Of a stretch of DNA of 64,000 nucleotides, positions 23,293-32,502 are shown piece after piece; the stretch's first letter is position 1; each line of letters begins with the position of its first letter. Under the pieces are notes generated by a model. That model worked only from the letters and a program-made list of their open reading frames with translations. It did no database searches and was not told the origin of the DNA. Source of the DNA: Glycomyces arizonensis DSM 44726 (GTDB lineage Bacteria; Actinomycetota; Actinomycetes; Mycobacteriales; Micromonosporaceae); NCBI RefSeq assembly GCF_000482705.1, contig NZ_KI519474.1:62001-126000 (forward strand), written 5' to 3'. A program made the position numbers and the translations under genes.

Positions 23293-25500
23293 ATGTCTGA
23301 GACCCGGCCCGGCGGGGCGAAACTGGAGGCGGTCCTCGAACGAGTCACGTACGCGAACGAGGAGACCGGCTACACCATCGCCCGCGCCTCGGCCGCCGGG
23401 TCGGGCAGCGAGCTGCTGACCGTCGTGGGCCCGCTGCTCGGCGCGCAGGTCGGCGAGAGCCTCGATCTGACCGGACGCTGGACCAGCCACCCCAAGTACG
23501 GCCGCCAGTTCGAGGTCTGGTCGTACCGGACGGTCCTGCCGGCCACCGTCCAGGGCATCGAGCGCTACCTCGGCTCGGGGCTCATCAAGGGCATCGGGCC
23601 CAAGACCGCCGGGAAGATCGTGGCCCACTTCGGGGTCGACACGCTCGACGTCATCGACGCCTCCCCTGAGCGCCTGGTCGAGGTGCCCGGGCTCGGCCCC
23701 AAGCGCACCAAGTCGATCGCCGCGGCCTGGGAGGAGCAGCGGGCCATCAAGGAGGTCATGGTCTTCCTCCAGTCGGTGGACGTCTCCACGTCGCTGGCCG
23801 TGCGGATCTACAAGAAGTACGGCGACGCCTCGATCGGGGTGGTCAAGCACGAGCCGTACCGCCTCGCCAACGAGGTGTGGGGCATCGGCTTCAAGACCGC
23901 CGACGCCGTCGCCCGCGCCGTCGGCATCGCGCACGACGCGCCCGAGCGGATCAAGGCCGCGCTCCAGTACACGCTCTCGGAGGCCGGGGACGCCGGGCAC
24001 TGCTTCCTGCCCGAGCCGAACCTCGTGGCCGACACCGTCGAGCTGCTCGGCCTGGAGGCCGCGCCGGTCGCCCAGGCGCTCGGCGAGCTCGCCGAGGACG
24101 GCGAGCACGTCATCGCCGAAGCGGTCCCGGTCGGCGACGCGTCCGTCCCGGCCCGCTACCTGGCGCCGTTCTACCACGCCGAGCGCGGCCTGGCCGCCGG
24201 GCTCCTCGCCCTGCTGCGCGCGAACGAGGACCGGCTCGGGGTCTTCGCGGGGGTCGAGTGGGACAAGGCGTTCGCGTGGCTGCGGCGGCGCCGCGACGCC
24301 GAGCTGGCGCCGGAGCAGGCCGCGGCGGTGCGCCTGGCGCTGACCGAGAAGGTCGCGGTCCTCACCGGCGGGCCCGGCTGCGGCAAGAGCTTCACCGTCT
24401 CCTCGATCGTCGACCTCGCCCGCGCCAAGGGCGCCAAGGTCATGCTCGCCGCGCCCACCGGGCGGGCCGCGAAGCGCCTCGCCGAGCTCACCGGCCACGA
24501 GGCCACCACGCTGCACCGCCTCCTCGAACTGCGGCCCGGCGGCGAGGCGGCCTTCGACCGCGACAAGCCGCTCGACGCCGACCTCCTCGTCGTCGACGAA
24601 TCATCCATGCTGGACACGATCCTGGCGAACAAGCTCGTCAAGGCCGTGCCCGAGGGCGCGCACCTGCTGTTGGTGGGCGACGTGGACCAGCTGCCGAGCG
24701 TCGGCGCCGGGGAGGTGCTGCGCGACGTCCTCGCCGCCGAGACCGTGCCGCGGGTGCGCCTGACGCGGATCTTCCGCCAGGCCGCCGAGTCCGGCGTCGT
24801 CGCCAACGCCCACCGCGTCAACGCCGGGGAGTTCCCGGCCCTGGAGGGCTACGGCGACTTCTTCTATTTCGCGTGCGACGACAACGAGCTCGTCGCCGAC
24901 CGCGTCGTCGACATCGTCGCCCGCCGCATCCCGGCCAGGTTCGGGCTGCACCCGGTGCGCGACGTCCAGGTCCTCACGCCGATGCACCGCGGCGGCCCCG
25001 GCGCGGGGAACCTCAACCTCCAACTGCAGGAGGCCCTGACGCCCACCAGGGACGGATCGCCCGAGCGCCGCTACGGCGGGCGCGTCTACCGCGTGGGCGA
25101 CAAGGTCATCCAGATCCGCAACAACTACAACAAGGGCGCGAACGGCGTCTTCAACGGCACGGTCGGCGTCGTGGAGGCCATCGACACCGAGGCGCAGACG
25201 CTGCGGGTGCGCACCGATGAGGACGAGGAGGTCGACTACGAGTTCGCCGAGCTCGACGAGCTCGTCCACGCCTACGCGATCACCGTGCACCGCTCCCAGG
25301 GCAGCGAGTACCCGGCCGTGGTGGTCCCGGTGACCACGAGCGCGTGGACCATGTTGCAGCGCAACCTGTTGTACACGGCGATCACGCGGGCGAAGCGCCT
25401 CGTGGTGCTCGTCGGCTCGAAGAAGGCCCTCGCGGTGGCCGTGCGCACCGCGGGCACCGGCAAGCGCCACACTGGATTGACGCACCGCCTGGCGGCGTGA
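23293..25500 (+). CDS. recD2: RecD2-type ATP-dependent DNA helicase
   Basis: 735-aa superfamily 1B 5'-3' helicase, independent of RecBC. Order: N-terminal OB-like domain (about 8-85), helix-hairpin-helix repeats (GSGLIKGIGPKTAGKIVAHF and VEVPGLGPKRTKSI), then motor domains with Walker A GGPGCGKSFT near 358, VDESSML (motif II), LVGDVDQLPSVGAGEVL (motif III), LTRIFRQ (motif IV) and the C-terminal HAYAITVHRSQGSEYPAV and LYTAITRAKR. ATG 23284 is three codons upstream but falls within the -10 element, so ATG 23293 is preferred as a leaderless start. Role in replication-fork or end repair. Confidence 0.93.
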   Translation: MSETRPGGAKLEAVLERVTYANEETGYTIARASAAGSGSELLTVVGPLLGAQVGESLDLTGRWTSHPKYGRQFEVWSYRTVLPATVQGIERYLGSGLIKGIGPKTAGKIVAHFGVDTLDVIDASPERLVEVPGLGPKRTKSIAAAWEEQRAIKEVMVFLQSVDVSTSLAVRIYKKYGDASIGVVKHEPYRLANEVWGIGFKTADAVARAVGIAHDAPERIKAALQYTLSEAGDAGHCFLPEPNLVADTVELLGLEAAPVAQALGELAEDGEHVIAEAVPVGDASVPARYLAPFYHAERGLAAGLLALLRANEDRLGVFAGVEWDKAFAWLRRRRDAELAPEQAAAVRLALTEKVAVLTGGPGCGKSFTVSSIVDLARAKGAKVMLAAPTGRAAKRLAELTGHEATTLHRLLELRPGGEAAFDRDKPLDADLLVVDESSMLDTILANKLVKAVPEGAHLLLVGDVDQLPSVGAGEVLRDVLAAETVPRVRLTRIFRQAAESGVVANAHRVNAGEFPALEGYGDFFYFACDDNELVADRVVDIVARRIPARFGLHPVRDVQVLTPMHRGGPGAGNLNLQLQEALTPTRDGSPERRYGGRVYRVGDKVIQIRNNYNKGANGVFNGTVGVVEAIDTEAQTLRVRTDEDEEVDYEFAELDELVHAYAITVHRSQGSEYPAVVVPVTTSAWTMLQRNLLYTAITRAKRLVVLVGSKKALAVAVRTAGTGKRHTGLTHRLAA

Positions 25501-25507
25501 GACCCGT

Positions 25508-25681
25508 CTAGCGGTCGGCGGCTTCCTCGGCCGCCTTCGTCCGCTCGGCGGCGGGGTAGACGATCCAGTGCTCGCCTTGCTCGTCCTTCTTGTAGGAGCG
25601 CTGCGTGATCACGACCATGAGGCCGACCAGGCCGCCGCCGACGACGAAGAGCGCGAGGCTGACGATGTTGACCAGACCCAT
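25508..25681 (-). CDS. small single-span membrane protein
   Basis: 57 aa: an N-terminal membrane helix (about 3-28), then a charged cytoplasmic tail with QRSYKKDEQGEHWIVY. GGGAG lies just before the ATG, 9 bases after the yajQ stop, so it is co-transcribed. Function unknown. Confidence 0.7.
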   Translation of the reverse strand: MGLVNIVSLALFVVGGGLVGLMVVITQRSYKKDEQGEHWIVYPAAERTKAAEEAADR

Positions 25682-25690
25682 GACGACTCC

Positions 25691-26182
25691 CTATCGGTAA
25701 TTCGTGAACTGGAGTGCGACGTCCAGCTCTTTGCCCTTGAGCAGCCGGATGACCTCCTGGAGGTCGTCGCGCTTCTTGCCGGTGACGCGGAGCTTGTCGC
25801 CCTGGATCTGCGGCTTGACGCCCTTGGGGCCCTCGTCGCGGATGATCTTGCCGATCTTCTTGGCGTGCTCGGTGCTGATGCCCTGCTGGAAGGCCACGTC
25901 GATCTTGGTCTCCTTGCCGGACTGGCGCGGCTCGGAGGCCTCCATGGCCTTCAGGGAGATGCCGCGCTTGACGAGCTTCTCCTTGAGCACCTCCAGGGCG
26001 GCCTTGACGCGGTCCTCGGTCTCGGCGGACAAGACCGCGGCCTCCTCGCCGCTGCGCTCGACGCCCGCGCCGGTGCCCCGGAAGTCGAACCGGGTCGACA
26101 GCTCCCGCTGGGCCTGATTGACGGCGTTGTCGAGCTCGGCCAGGTCGATCTCGGAGACGATGTCGAACGAGGCGTCAGCCAT
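25691..26182 (-). CDS. yajQ: YajQ family nucleotide-binding protein
   Basis: 163 aa (family about 163), tandem ferredoxin-like folds. Some members bind cyclic di-GMP and modulate a LysR-type regulator; others bind tRNA or GTP. Seen: the N-terminus [63 protein letters not shown] and the C-terminal [10 protein letters not shown], which is the universal family ending. A TAGGCT -10 (26255-26260) gives a leader of about 65 bases. Confidence 0.93.
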   Translation of the reverse strand: MADASFDIVSEIDLAELDNAVNQAQRELSTRFDFRGTGAGVERSGEEAAVLSAETEDRVKAALEVLKEKLVKRGISLKAMEASEPRQSGKETKIDVAFQQGISTEHAKKIGKIIRDEGPKGVKPQIQGDKLRVTGKKRDDLQEVIRLLKGKELDVALQFTNYR

Positions 26183-26254
26183 GGAAACCAGTCCTTCCGG
26201 TCGGTGGGGGCGACGGGCGTCGCGCGTGGTCGGGCGCGGCCCGCCGTGACCGGA

Positions 26255-26260
26255 AGCCTA
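26255..26260 (-). promoter_or_regulatory. -10 hexamer of yajQ
   Basis: TAGGCT on the minus strand, about 72 bases before the ATG. Confidence 0.4.
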
Positions 26261-26367
26261 CCCGCCGGGGGCGGCGGCGCGAAGGCGAGCCGTGCTGGGC
26301 GGCAGGGGGGAGTGAACGCGATCTCATCGGGGGAGAACCCGGTTGCGGTGCCCCGGTGCGGTGACGC

Positions 26368-26373
26368 TATCCT
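26368..26373 (+). promoter_or_regulatory. -10 hexamer of tRNA-Tyr
   Basis: TATCCT, 19 bases before the mature tRNA 5' end. Confidence 0.45.
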
Positions 26374-26392
26374 TGCTCTCGCTACACAGCAC

Positions 26393-26474
26393 GGCAGGTT
26401 GCCCGAGCGGCCAAAGGGAGCTGACTGTAAATCAGCCGGCATTGCCTACGTAGGTTCGAATCCTACACCTGCCA
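26393..26474 (+). tRNA. tRNA-Tyr (anticodon GTA)
   Basis: Acceptor GGCAGGT (26393-26399) pairs with ACCTGCC (26467-26473), discriminator A, no encoded CCA. Anticodon stem GCTGA/TCAGC encloses loop CTGTAAA with GTA at 26427-26429. The long variable arm and T arm GTAGG-TTCGAAT-CCTAC are clear. The opposite strand of its last 12 bases is read as the end of the LuxR-family gene. Confidence 0.97.
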
Positions 26475-29300
26475 CCCGCGCGTGAACGGCCCGTGACCTG
26501 GCAAGATCCGGTCGCGGGCCGTTTCGTCGTCGGCGATGCGACCGTCGAACAGCTCGGCGAGGCGCCGCCGGTCCGAGACGCCGAGCTTGCGGTAGGCGTT
26601 CGACAAGTGGTATTCGACGGTCCGCTTCGAGACGAACAGCCGCCGGGCCGCCTCCGCGTTCGTCGCGCCCGCCGCGGCCTCCCGCGCGACCTCGAACTCC
26701 CGCGGCGTCAACCGCGTGATCGGCGAGGGCCGCGCATGGCCGGGCCCGACCCGCCGCTCGCCGCACGCGGCCAGCTCCGAGCGGGCGCGCTCGGCCCACG
26801 CCGCCGCGCCGAGCGCGTCGAACACCGCCTCGGCCTCGCGCAGCCGCACCCGCGCGTCCGCCTTCCGACGCAGGCGGCGCAGCCGCTGGCCCCACAGCAG
26901 CCGGGTGCGCGAGGTCTCGAACATGTTCGGCGAGCGCTCGTGCAGCGCGATCGCCTCGGCGAACGCCGCGTCGAGGTGTTCGGGCGCGGCCAGCAGCGCC
27001 CGGCACCGCGCGGCGGACGCGAGCATCGTCGGATGCGCCATCCGCTCGGCCGCCGCCGCGAACTCCTCCAGCGGCCCGGTCAGCGCCCCGGCCCCGTCCA
27101 GCCACCACCGGGCCTCGAACAGGTCGGGGAAGCGCGAGGTGTAGCCCGAGATCACCGACCCCATCTCGGCCTCGATCCGCCCGGCCTCCTCCAGCGCCTT
27201 CGCCGCCTCGGCCGGCTCACCTGAGGACAGGCGCGCCAGTCCCTCGACGCAGCGGTCCAGGTGCCGGTGGGCGCGGGTGCGGCCCCCGATGCCCTCGGCG
27301 GCCCGTGCCCGCAGCGCGCGGCACTCCTCCGTGCGGCCCCTGGCGGCGAGCAGGTAGGCGTGGCGCAGGAGGATGAACGGGTAGGGGGCCAGGAAGTCCC
27401 CTTCGAGCGTCAAGCGCTCGCACGCGGCGTACTCCAGTTCGGCGCGGTCCCATTCGCCGACGCAGTGCATCAGCATCGCCGACATGATCCCGGCCGCGAC
27501 GCTCGCGGTCGTGGGGCCGGGGGCGGCGGCCGCGACCGCGCGGCAGCGGTCGAGGACCCGCCCGAACGCCGCCACTTCGTCGAGCCAGCCGAGCACCGCC
27601 CCGATCATGCCGGTCGGGACGCCGGGGTCGAGGCCCGTCGACCAGTCGAACCGGTCGATCCAGTCCGAGCGCAGCACCTCGCCCGCCCCCGGACCGGCCG
27701 TCATCACCGCGATCATGTCGCAGAACAGCCGCTGGGCGAGGCCGAGCCGCTCGTCGGGCACCGCGCGCCGCACCAGGTCCACCGCCGCCTGCGCGGCCCG
27801 GTAGTCCCCGGTCGTCTGGTGGCCCGATGCCAGGGCCATGAGCAGTTCGGTGCCGGCCTCGCGCCCGTCGGGGTCGTCGCCCGAGGCCAGACGCGCACCC
27901 AGTCGCATGAGCCCGTCGCGGTCGGGCGGGGGCGCGCCCTCCACCCACAGGTCGACGACGGCCAGCCGCCGCCGCCACCGGGCCGATTCCACTTCGTCTC
28001 GCGCCTGGTCGATCATGGACCGCAGCAGCGAGGCGGCCTGGGCTCCCGCGCCCGCCCGCATGAACGCCGAGACGGCCTCGGCCCGGAAACGACGGCGGTC
28101 CTCTTCGGACGTTGTCAGGCGCGCGGCCCGGTCCCAGGCGCCTGCCGCCTCGGCCCAGCCGCCCTGCGCCTGCGCCCGCTCGGCCGCGGCGGCCAGCGCC
28201 GCGACGACCTCGCCGTCGTCGGCCGAGCCGGTGCGCTCCAGATGGAACGCGAGACGGCCCGGATCGTCGCCGAACACCGCGGCGAGGGCGGTGTGCGCCT
28301 CGGCCGACTCGCGCGCGGTCGCGCCCGCGCGCACCGCGAACCGGACGCTCGGGTGCGCGAACTCGCAGACGCCCTCGACCAGGCGCACCAGGCCGAGCCG
28401 CTCGGCCGCCTCGAACGCCGCGGCCGACAGCCCCGAGCGCGACAGCGCCGCGCGCAGTCGGCCCGCGTCGAGCGGGTCGAAGCTCGCCAGCAGCAGCGCC
28501 ATGCGCGCGCTGCGGTCGAGCCTCTCGAGCCGGCGCCCGTACAGGCGGCTGCCCGAGCGTCCGGCCGGGAACGTGTCGGGCAGCGGCTCGGCCCCCGAGC
28601 GCTGGCCCGCGGAGAGCTCGACGGGCAGCTCGGTCAGCAGCAGCGGCAGGCCCGCGGCGCGTTCGATGATGCGGTCGGCGACGAAGCCGCTCAGCTCCGG
28701 GTGGCGGCCGCGCAGCATCCGGCGGGCCTCGGCCCGGTCGAGCGGCCCCAGCCGCACCGCCTCGCCGATCGCGGCGAGGGCGTCCTCGCCTTCGGAGCGG
28801 ACGCCGAACAGCACGCACACGGCGTCGGCGTCGAGGCGGCGGGCGGTGAAGATCAGCGCCTGGCGGCTGGACTCGTCGAGCCACTGGGCGTCGTCGACGA
28901 CGATGAGCACCGGCCGGGACTCGGCCAGGAGCGTGACGAGCGAGAGCAGCGCGCCCGCCACGGTGAGCGGATCGGGCGGCGTCCCCGGCTCGAACGACAG
29001 CGATCGGGACAGGTGGCGGCGGTGCGGCTCGGGCAGGGCGTCCACGTCGCCGCGGAGTGGCCACAGCAGCTGGTGGACGCCCGCGTAGGCCAGGCCGGTC
29101 TCGGCCTCGTGGCCCGAGGCCCGCAGCACCAGGGCGCCGCTCGGAGCCGAGGCGGCGGCGAGGTCGATGAGCGCGGTCTTCCCGGCGCCCGCCGCGCCGC
29201 TGAGCACCAGCACCCGCGAGGCGCCCTCGGCGGCGCGGGCGAGGGCGTGCTGGATCCGGCGCACCTCTGCGGCGCGTCCGACGAGGTTCGGGGCGGGCAT
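26463..29300 (-). CDS. LAL-type LuxR family transcription regulator with AAA ATPase
   Basis: 945-aa large ATP-binding LuxR regulator. N-terminal P-loop ATPase: GRAAEVRRIQHAL, Walker A SGAAGAGKTAL near 36-45, Walker B VLIVVDDAQWLD and LFGVRSEGEDALAAI. A long TPR-like helical middle follows. The C-terminal GerE helix-turn-helix reads LTPREFEVAREAAAGATNAEAARRLFVSKRTVEYHLSNAYRKLGV. Such proteins are pathway activators; the target is unknown and no biosynthetic cluster is adjacent. The last about 17 codons run antisense through the tRNA-Tyr terminator, and the stop codon lies inside the tRNA gene. Confidence 0.9.
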   Translation of the reverse strand: MPAPNLVGRAAEVRRIQHALARAAEGASRVLVLSGAAGAGKTALIDLAAASAPSGALVLRASGHEAETGLAYAGVHQLLWPLRGDVDALPEPHRRHLSRSLSFEPGTPPDPLTVAGALLSLVTLLAESRPVLIVVDDAQWLDESSRQALIFTARRLDADAVCVLFGVRSEGEDALAAIGEAVRLGPLDRAEARRMLRGRHPELSGFVADRIIERAAGLPLLLTELPVELSAGQRSGAEPLPDTFPAGRSGSRLYGRRLERLDRSARMALLLASFDPLDAGRLRAALSRSGLSAAAFEAAERLGLVRLVEGVCEFAHPSVRFAVRAGATARESAEAHTALAAVFGDDPGRLAFHLERTGSADDGEVVAALAAAAERAQAQGGWAEAAGAWDRAARLTTSEEDRRRFRAEAVSAFMRAGAGAQAASLLRSMIDQARDEVESARWRRRLAVVDLWVEGAPPPDRDGLMRLGARLASGDDPDGREAGTELLMALASGHQTTGDYRAAQAAVDLVRRAVPDERLGLAQRLFCDMIAVMTAGPGAGEVLRSDWIDRFDWSTGLDPGVPTGMIGAVLGWLDEVAAFGRVLDRCRAVAAAAPGPTTASVAAGIMSAMLMHCVGEWDRAELEYAACERLTLEGDFLAPYPFILLRHAYLLAARGRTEECRALRARAAEGIGGRTRAHRHLDRCVEGLARLSSGEPAEAAKALEEAGRIEAEMGSVISGYTSRFPDLFEARWWLDGAGALTGPLEEFAAAAERMAHPTMLASAARCRALLAAPEHLDAAFAEAIALHERSPNMFETSRTRLLWGQRLRRLRRKADARVRLREAEAVFDALGAAAWAERARSELAACGERRVGPGHARPSPITRLTPREFEVAREAAAGATNAEAARRLFVSKRTVEYHLSNAYRKLGVSDRRRLAELFDGRIADDETARDRILPGHGPFTRGWQV
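26485..26523 (+). terminator. terminator after tRNA-Tyr
   Basis: AACGGCCCGTGACC (26485-26498) pairs with GGTCGCGGGCCGTT (26510-26523) with one G-T wobble, then TTCG. It lies inside the antisense LuxR-family coding sequence. Confidence 0.7.
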
Positions 29301-29346
29301 CAGTCATAGACGCTACCCCGGCGAGGCATCGAGCGGGGGACGGAGG

Positions 29347-29383
29347 AGTGTGCCGCCGGCCGGGCAAGCGCCGGCGGCACACT
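29347..29383 (-). terminator. terminator of the DUF3558-like lipoprotein gene
   Basis: Perfect 14-base arms at 29347-29360 and 29370-29383 with a 9-base loop, beginning three bases after the stop codon on the minus strand. No T-run. Confidence 0.75.
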
Positions 29384-29385
29384 GT

Positions 29386-30300
29386 TCAGGAAAGCTGCTC
29401 GACGACGCTGAAGGCGTACCCGACCGCGATCGGGTCGTCGTGGGCGAAGTCGTCGTCCTCGCCGCTTCGGACGCCGACGACGCCGCCCCAGTCGCCGGTG
29501 GTGAAGTACACCGACGAGCCCCTGGTGTCGAACGAGCCGAGCCCGAAGATGCCCTTGTGGAGCTGGCCGTTCTCCAGGCCCTCCACGGTGTCGCGCGGCT
29601 CGGCGGAGGACTCCAGGAAGTTCGACTCGAAGTCCGCCCTGGTCTGGTACATGATGCTGACGACGGGACCGCCCTCGCCGCCCCAGGTGCATTCCTGCGC
29701 CTGGGGTCCGAACGAGCCGTCCTCGGGTTCGGGGACCGCCTCGCCGAAGACCGGGGCCAGCGCGGCGTCGGTGAGCATGGCGCACGCGCCGGACGCTTCG
29801 GCGGCGGGCGCCGAGCCGCCGCAGTGCTCCTCGGTGTAGCCGCCGATGGCCTCCATGCCGTCGAGGGCCGGTCCGGCCGTGCCGGTGATGTCGGTCGAGA
29901 GCTCGCCGAGGACCTCGGCGGTCGTCTGGCCCTCGGCGATGGCGGCCTCGGCGAACGCGTCGTCGACCGCCGCGTAGAACGCGGTGGCGTCCGCCCACGC
30001 GTCGGCGATCTCGGCGGGCGGCTCGGTCGACTCGAGCAGTTCGCGGGCCGCGGCGGCGGACGCGGCGGTCTCGGCGGCGTCGGCCATCATGCCGCCCGTC
30101 ATGAGCCCGGCGTGCGAGCCCAGTTCCGTGAGCGTCGCGCAGACGTCGTCCCCGGACGCTTCGGCCGCCTCGGTGGCCGCCGTCGACTCGGCGGGGCCTT
30201 CGGTGGCCTCGCCGCCGGGGGGCGACTGTTCGCCGCATGCGGCGAGCGCGACGATGAACACGGGCACGACCAGGGCACTGATCTTGTTGGGGATCTTCAT
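29386..30300 (-). CDS. secreted lipoprotein, DUF3558-like
   Basis: 304 aa. Signal peptide with lipobox L-A-A-C22 and an acidic Ala/Thr-rich linker. Two Cys-containing halves follow: a helical part with DVCATLTELGSHAGLM, and a C-terminal part (about 165-304) with GACAMLTDAALAPVFGEAV and QECTWGGEGGPVVSIMYQT. The second half follows the DUF3558 pattern of actinobacterial sensor-like lipoproteins. ATG lies seven bases after TAACTT, so it is likely leaderless although it follows the histidine kinase by 10 bases. Confidence 0.78.
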   Translation of the reverse strand: MKIPNKISALVVPVFIVALAACGEQSPPGGEATEGPAESTAATEAAEASGDDVCATLTELGSHAGLMTGGMMADAAETAASAAAARELLESTEPPAEIADAWADATAFYAAVDDAFAEAAIAEGQTTAEVLGELSTDITGTAGPALDGMEAIGGYTEEHCGGSAPAAEASGACAMLTDAALAPVFGEAVPEPEDGSFGPQAQECTWGGEGGPVVSIMYQTRADFESNFLESSAEPRDTVEGLENGQLHKGIFGLGSFDTRGSSVYFTTGDWGGVVGVRSGEDDDFAHDDPIAVGYAFSVVEQLS

Positions 30301-30307
30301 ATCCCCG

Positions 30308-30313
30308 AAGTTA
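30308..30313 (-). promoter_or_regulatory. -10 hexamer of DUF3558-like lipoprotein gene (leaderless)
   Basis: TAACTT, seven bases before the ATG at 30300. It overlaps the stop codon of the histidine kinase gene. Confidence 0.55.
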
Positions 30314-31588
30314 ACCGCCGGTGGGCCGATCGGAATCCGTAGGCGCTACCGGGGTGTGCGCCTCCTGCCCGGTGTGCGGCAGCCACGCCACGACCTGCCA
30401 GCCGCCGCCGGGCCGCGGCTCGGCCCGTAGCTGCCCGCCGACGGCCTCCACGCGCTCGCCGAGGCCCAACAGTCCCATCCCGCCGCCGCTCTGCGCCAGG
30501 CGGCCCCGCGCGGCCCGCCCGTCGTCGCGCACGCTCACCTCCAGGCCGCCCGAACCGGCCGCCGCCACGACCACCCGCACCTGCCTGGCGCCCTGCGCGT
30601 GCTTGCGGACGTTCGTCAGCGACTCGCGCACGATCCGGTGCGCCGTCGCCGCGATCTCCGGAGCCACCTTCCCGGCCAGCTCCGGGGAGATGAAGCAGGT
30701 CGCGTCGGTGCCCTCCCGGCTGAACCGCTCCACCAGGTCCTCGATCTGCGACAGGTCGCCCAGCGGGTTCACGCCGGTCCCGCCGTCCTCGTCGCGGAGC
30801 ATCTTCACCATCCGCCGCATCGAGGCCAGCGCCGCCAGGCCCGCCTCCTCGATGTCCGCGAACGCCTTCGCCGCATACGGCGGAAGCGAAGCCCCCTCGG
30901 GTTCGGGGCGCGGGCGCGGCGACGCGCCCGGGGCGGTGTCGGTGACCTGGGCGGCCTGCGCGAGGACGACGATCCCAGTGACGTGGTGGGCCACGAAGTC
31001 GTGCATCTCGCGCGCCAGCTCCAACCGCTCGGCCCGCCTGACCTCCTCCTGCGTCTCCCGGCGCAGTTTGTCGAGCCCGCGCAGGTAGGCGCCGAAGCCG
31101 ACCACCGTCGACAGGCCCATGCCCGTCATGACCATCCCGCCGAAGACCGAGCCGGGGTAGACGTAGAACCGCAGGCCGATCGCTAGGATCGCCGCGCCGA
31201 GCACGAACGCGACCCACCGTCCCGGCGGCGCGTCCCAGTGCCGGACGGCGAACAGCATCAGCAGCAGCAGTGCGAAGCCCTCGGCCACGCCGATGCCCCG
31301 CTCCGATGTCGTGAGCAGGTGGGCCAGCGTCGCCGCGAGCGACGCGAACGCCGCCACGGCGATCCAGCGTTTGCGCCCCGGCCGGTAGCACACGTACACG
31401 CCGATGACGAACAGCGACACCGCGGCCTGCACCGGCCCTACCAGTGTGGCGATCGCCATGCCCGTGTCGATACCGCTCGAGAGCGACTCGCCCGCCAGCA
31501 CCAGCAGCAGCCCTGCGATGATGCCGGACTTGAGCGTGCGCGCGCCCATCGCGGTCAGTCGGGCACTCCAGCCGGGTTTCGCGCTCAT
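30311..31588 (-). CDS. membrane sensor histidine kinase (NarL/DesK class)
   Basis: 425 aa. Several N-terminal membrane segments (about 15-170) without a large outer sensor domain. The dimerisation box LELAREMHDFVAHHVTGIV carries the phospho-His. The HATPase domain has HRIVRESLTNVRKHAQ (N box), VRDDGRAARG (degenerate G1) and GGGMGLLGLGERVEAVGG (G2). Kinases of this class normally pair with a NarL-type response regulator, but none is adjacent. It is divergent from an ABC cassette, which may be its target. Start ATG 31588 lies seven bases after TAGGTT. Confidence 0.88.
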   Translation of the reverse strand: MSAKPGWSARLTAMGARTLKSGIIAGLLLVLAGESLSSGIDTGMAIATLVGPVQAAVSLFVIGVYVCYRPGRKRWIAVAAFASLAATLAHLLTTSERGIGVAEGFALLLLMLFAVRHWDAPPGRWVAFVLGAAILAIGLRFYVYPGSVFGGMVMTGMGLSTVVGFGAYLRGLDKLRRETQEEVRRAERLELAREMHDFVAHHVTGIVVLAQAAQVTDTAPGASPRPRPEPEGASLPPYAAKAFADIEEAGLAALASMRRMVKMLRDEDGGTGVNPLGDLSQIEDLVERFSREGTDATCFISPELAGKVAPEIAATAHRIVRESLTNVRKHAQGARQVRVVVAAAGSGGLEVSVRDDGRAARGRLAQSGGGMGLLGLGERVEAVGGQLRAEPRPGGGWQVVAWLPHTGQEAHTPVAPTDSDRPTGG

Positions 31589-31595
31589 GCCCTCG

Positions 31596-31601
31596 AACCT
31601 A
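31596..31601 (-). promoter_or_regulatory. -10 hexamer of the histidine kinase gene (leaderless)
   Basis: TAGGTT with seven bases to the ATG at 31588. Confidence 0.55.
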
Positions 31602-31702
31602 GCCGGGAAAAACACCGCCTCCGCCGAATGGCCGACCCGCCGGGCCCGAAACCGGTCATCGAGCCGAAGCCGGACCGATGCCCGAACGGCGACAGTGGTG
31701 TC

Positions 31703-31816
31703 ATGAACGGATTCCTCGACGTCGGCACGGTCGTCAGCCTCGCCCTCACCGCCGCGTTCCTCCTCGCCGGCACCGCCCTGCCCTTCCTCTCGCACCACCG
31801 CAAGGAGCAACGATGA
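31703..31816 (+). CDS. 37-aa membrane peptide of the ABC cassette
   Basis: One hydrophobic helix (about 7-28) and a basic end HHRKEQR. Its TGA overlaps the ATG of the ABC ATPase gene (ATGA), which argues for a real, coupled gene. It may be an accessory subunit or leader peptide of the transporter. Confidence 0.6.
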   Translation: MNGFLDVGTVVSLALTAAFLLAGTALPFLSHHRKEQR

Positions 31817-32502
31817 GCGCGCCCATGCTCACCGCCCACGCCCTCCGCAAGCACTACGGCACCGCCGTGGCCCTCGGCGGCGTCGACTTCGCCGTCACCG
31901 GCGGCGAATCGGTGGCCGTCACCGGGCCCTCGGGCTCGGGCAAGTCGACCCTGCTGCACTGCCTCGCGGGAGTCATCCGCCCCGACGAGGGCGAGGTGCG
32001 CCTGTTCGGCGAGCGCATCGACTCACTCTCCGAACGTGAACGCAGCAGCCTGCGGCGCACCAGGTTCGCGTTCCTGTTCCAGTTCGGACAGCTGCTGCCC
32101 GAGCTGCCCGCCGAGGAGAACGTCGCACTGCCGCTCATGCTCGGCGGCACGCCCCGCCGCAAGGCCCTCGGCCCGGCCCGCGAGCGGCTCGCCCAGCTCG
32201 GCCTGGCCGGCAAGGAGGACCGCCGCCCCGGTGAGCTGTCCGGCGGCGAGGCCCAGCGGGTCGCGCTCGCCCGCGCGCTGGTCGTCAACCCGGCCGTCGT
32301 CTTCGCCGACGAGCCGACCGGCGCGCTCGACCGCGCCACCGGCGACCAGGTGATGGGCGTGCTGCTGCAGACGGTCGCCGAACTCGGCGCGGCCCTGGTC
32401 GTGGTCACCCACGACCCGCTCATCGCCGCCCGCTGCACCCGCACCATCGAGATCCGCGATGGCCTGCTCCACACCGGCGAGATGACGGAGGCGCGCCGAT
32501 GA
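31813..32502 (+). CDS. ABC transporter ATP-binding protein (MacB/LolD-like)
   Basis: 229 aa. Walker A GPSGSGKST, Q-loop in FLFQFGQLLPEL, signature LSGGEAQRVALARAL, Walker B VVFADEPTGALD and H-loop VVTHD. This is the FtsX-permease-associated class that drives export or extracytoplasmic work such as peptide-antibiotic resistance. ATGA overlaps on both sides join it to the small peptide gene and to the permease. Confidence 0.93.
   Translation: MSAPMLTAHALRKHYGTAVALGGVDFAVTGGESVAVTGPSGSGKSTLLHCLAGVIRPDEGEVRLFGERIDSLSERERSSLRRTRFAFLFQFGQLLPELPAEENVALPLMLGGTPRRKALGPARERLAQLGLAGKEDRRPGELSGGEAQRVALARALVVNPAVVFADEPTGALDRATGDQVMGVLLQTVAELGAALVVVTHDPLIAARCTRTIEIRDGLLHTGEMTEARR

Noticed and set aside
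21579..23348. 589-aa open frame antisense to the symporter
   Set aside because: Charged repetitive translation, no conserved motif.
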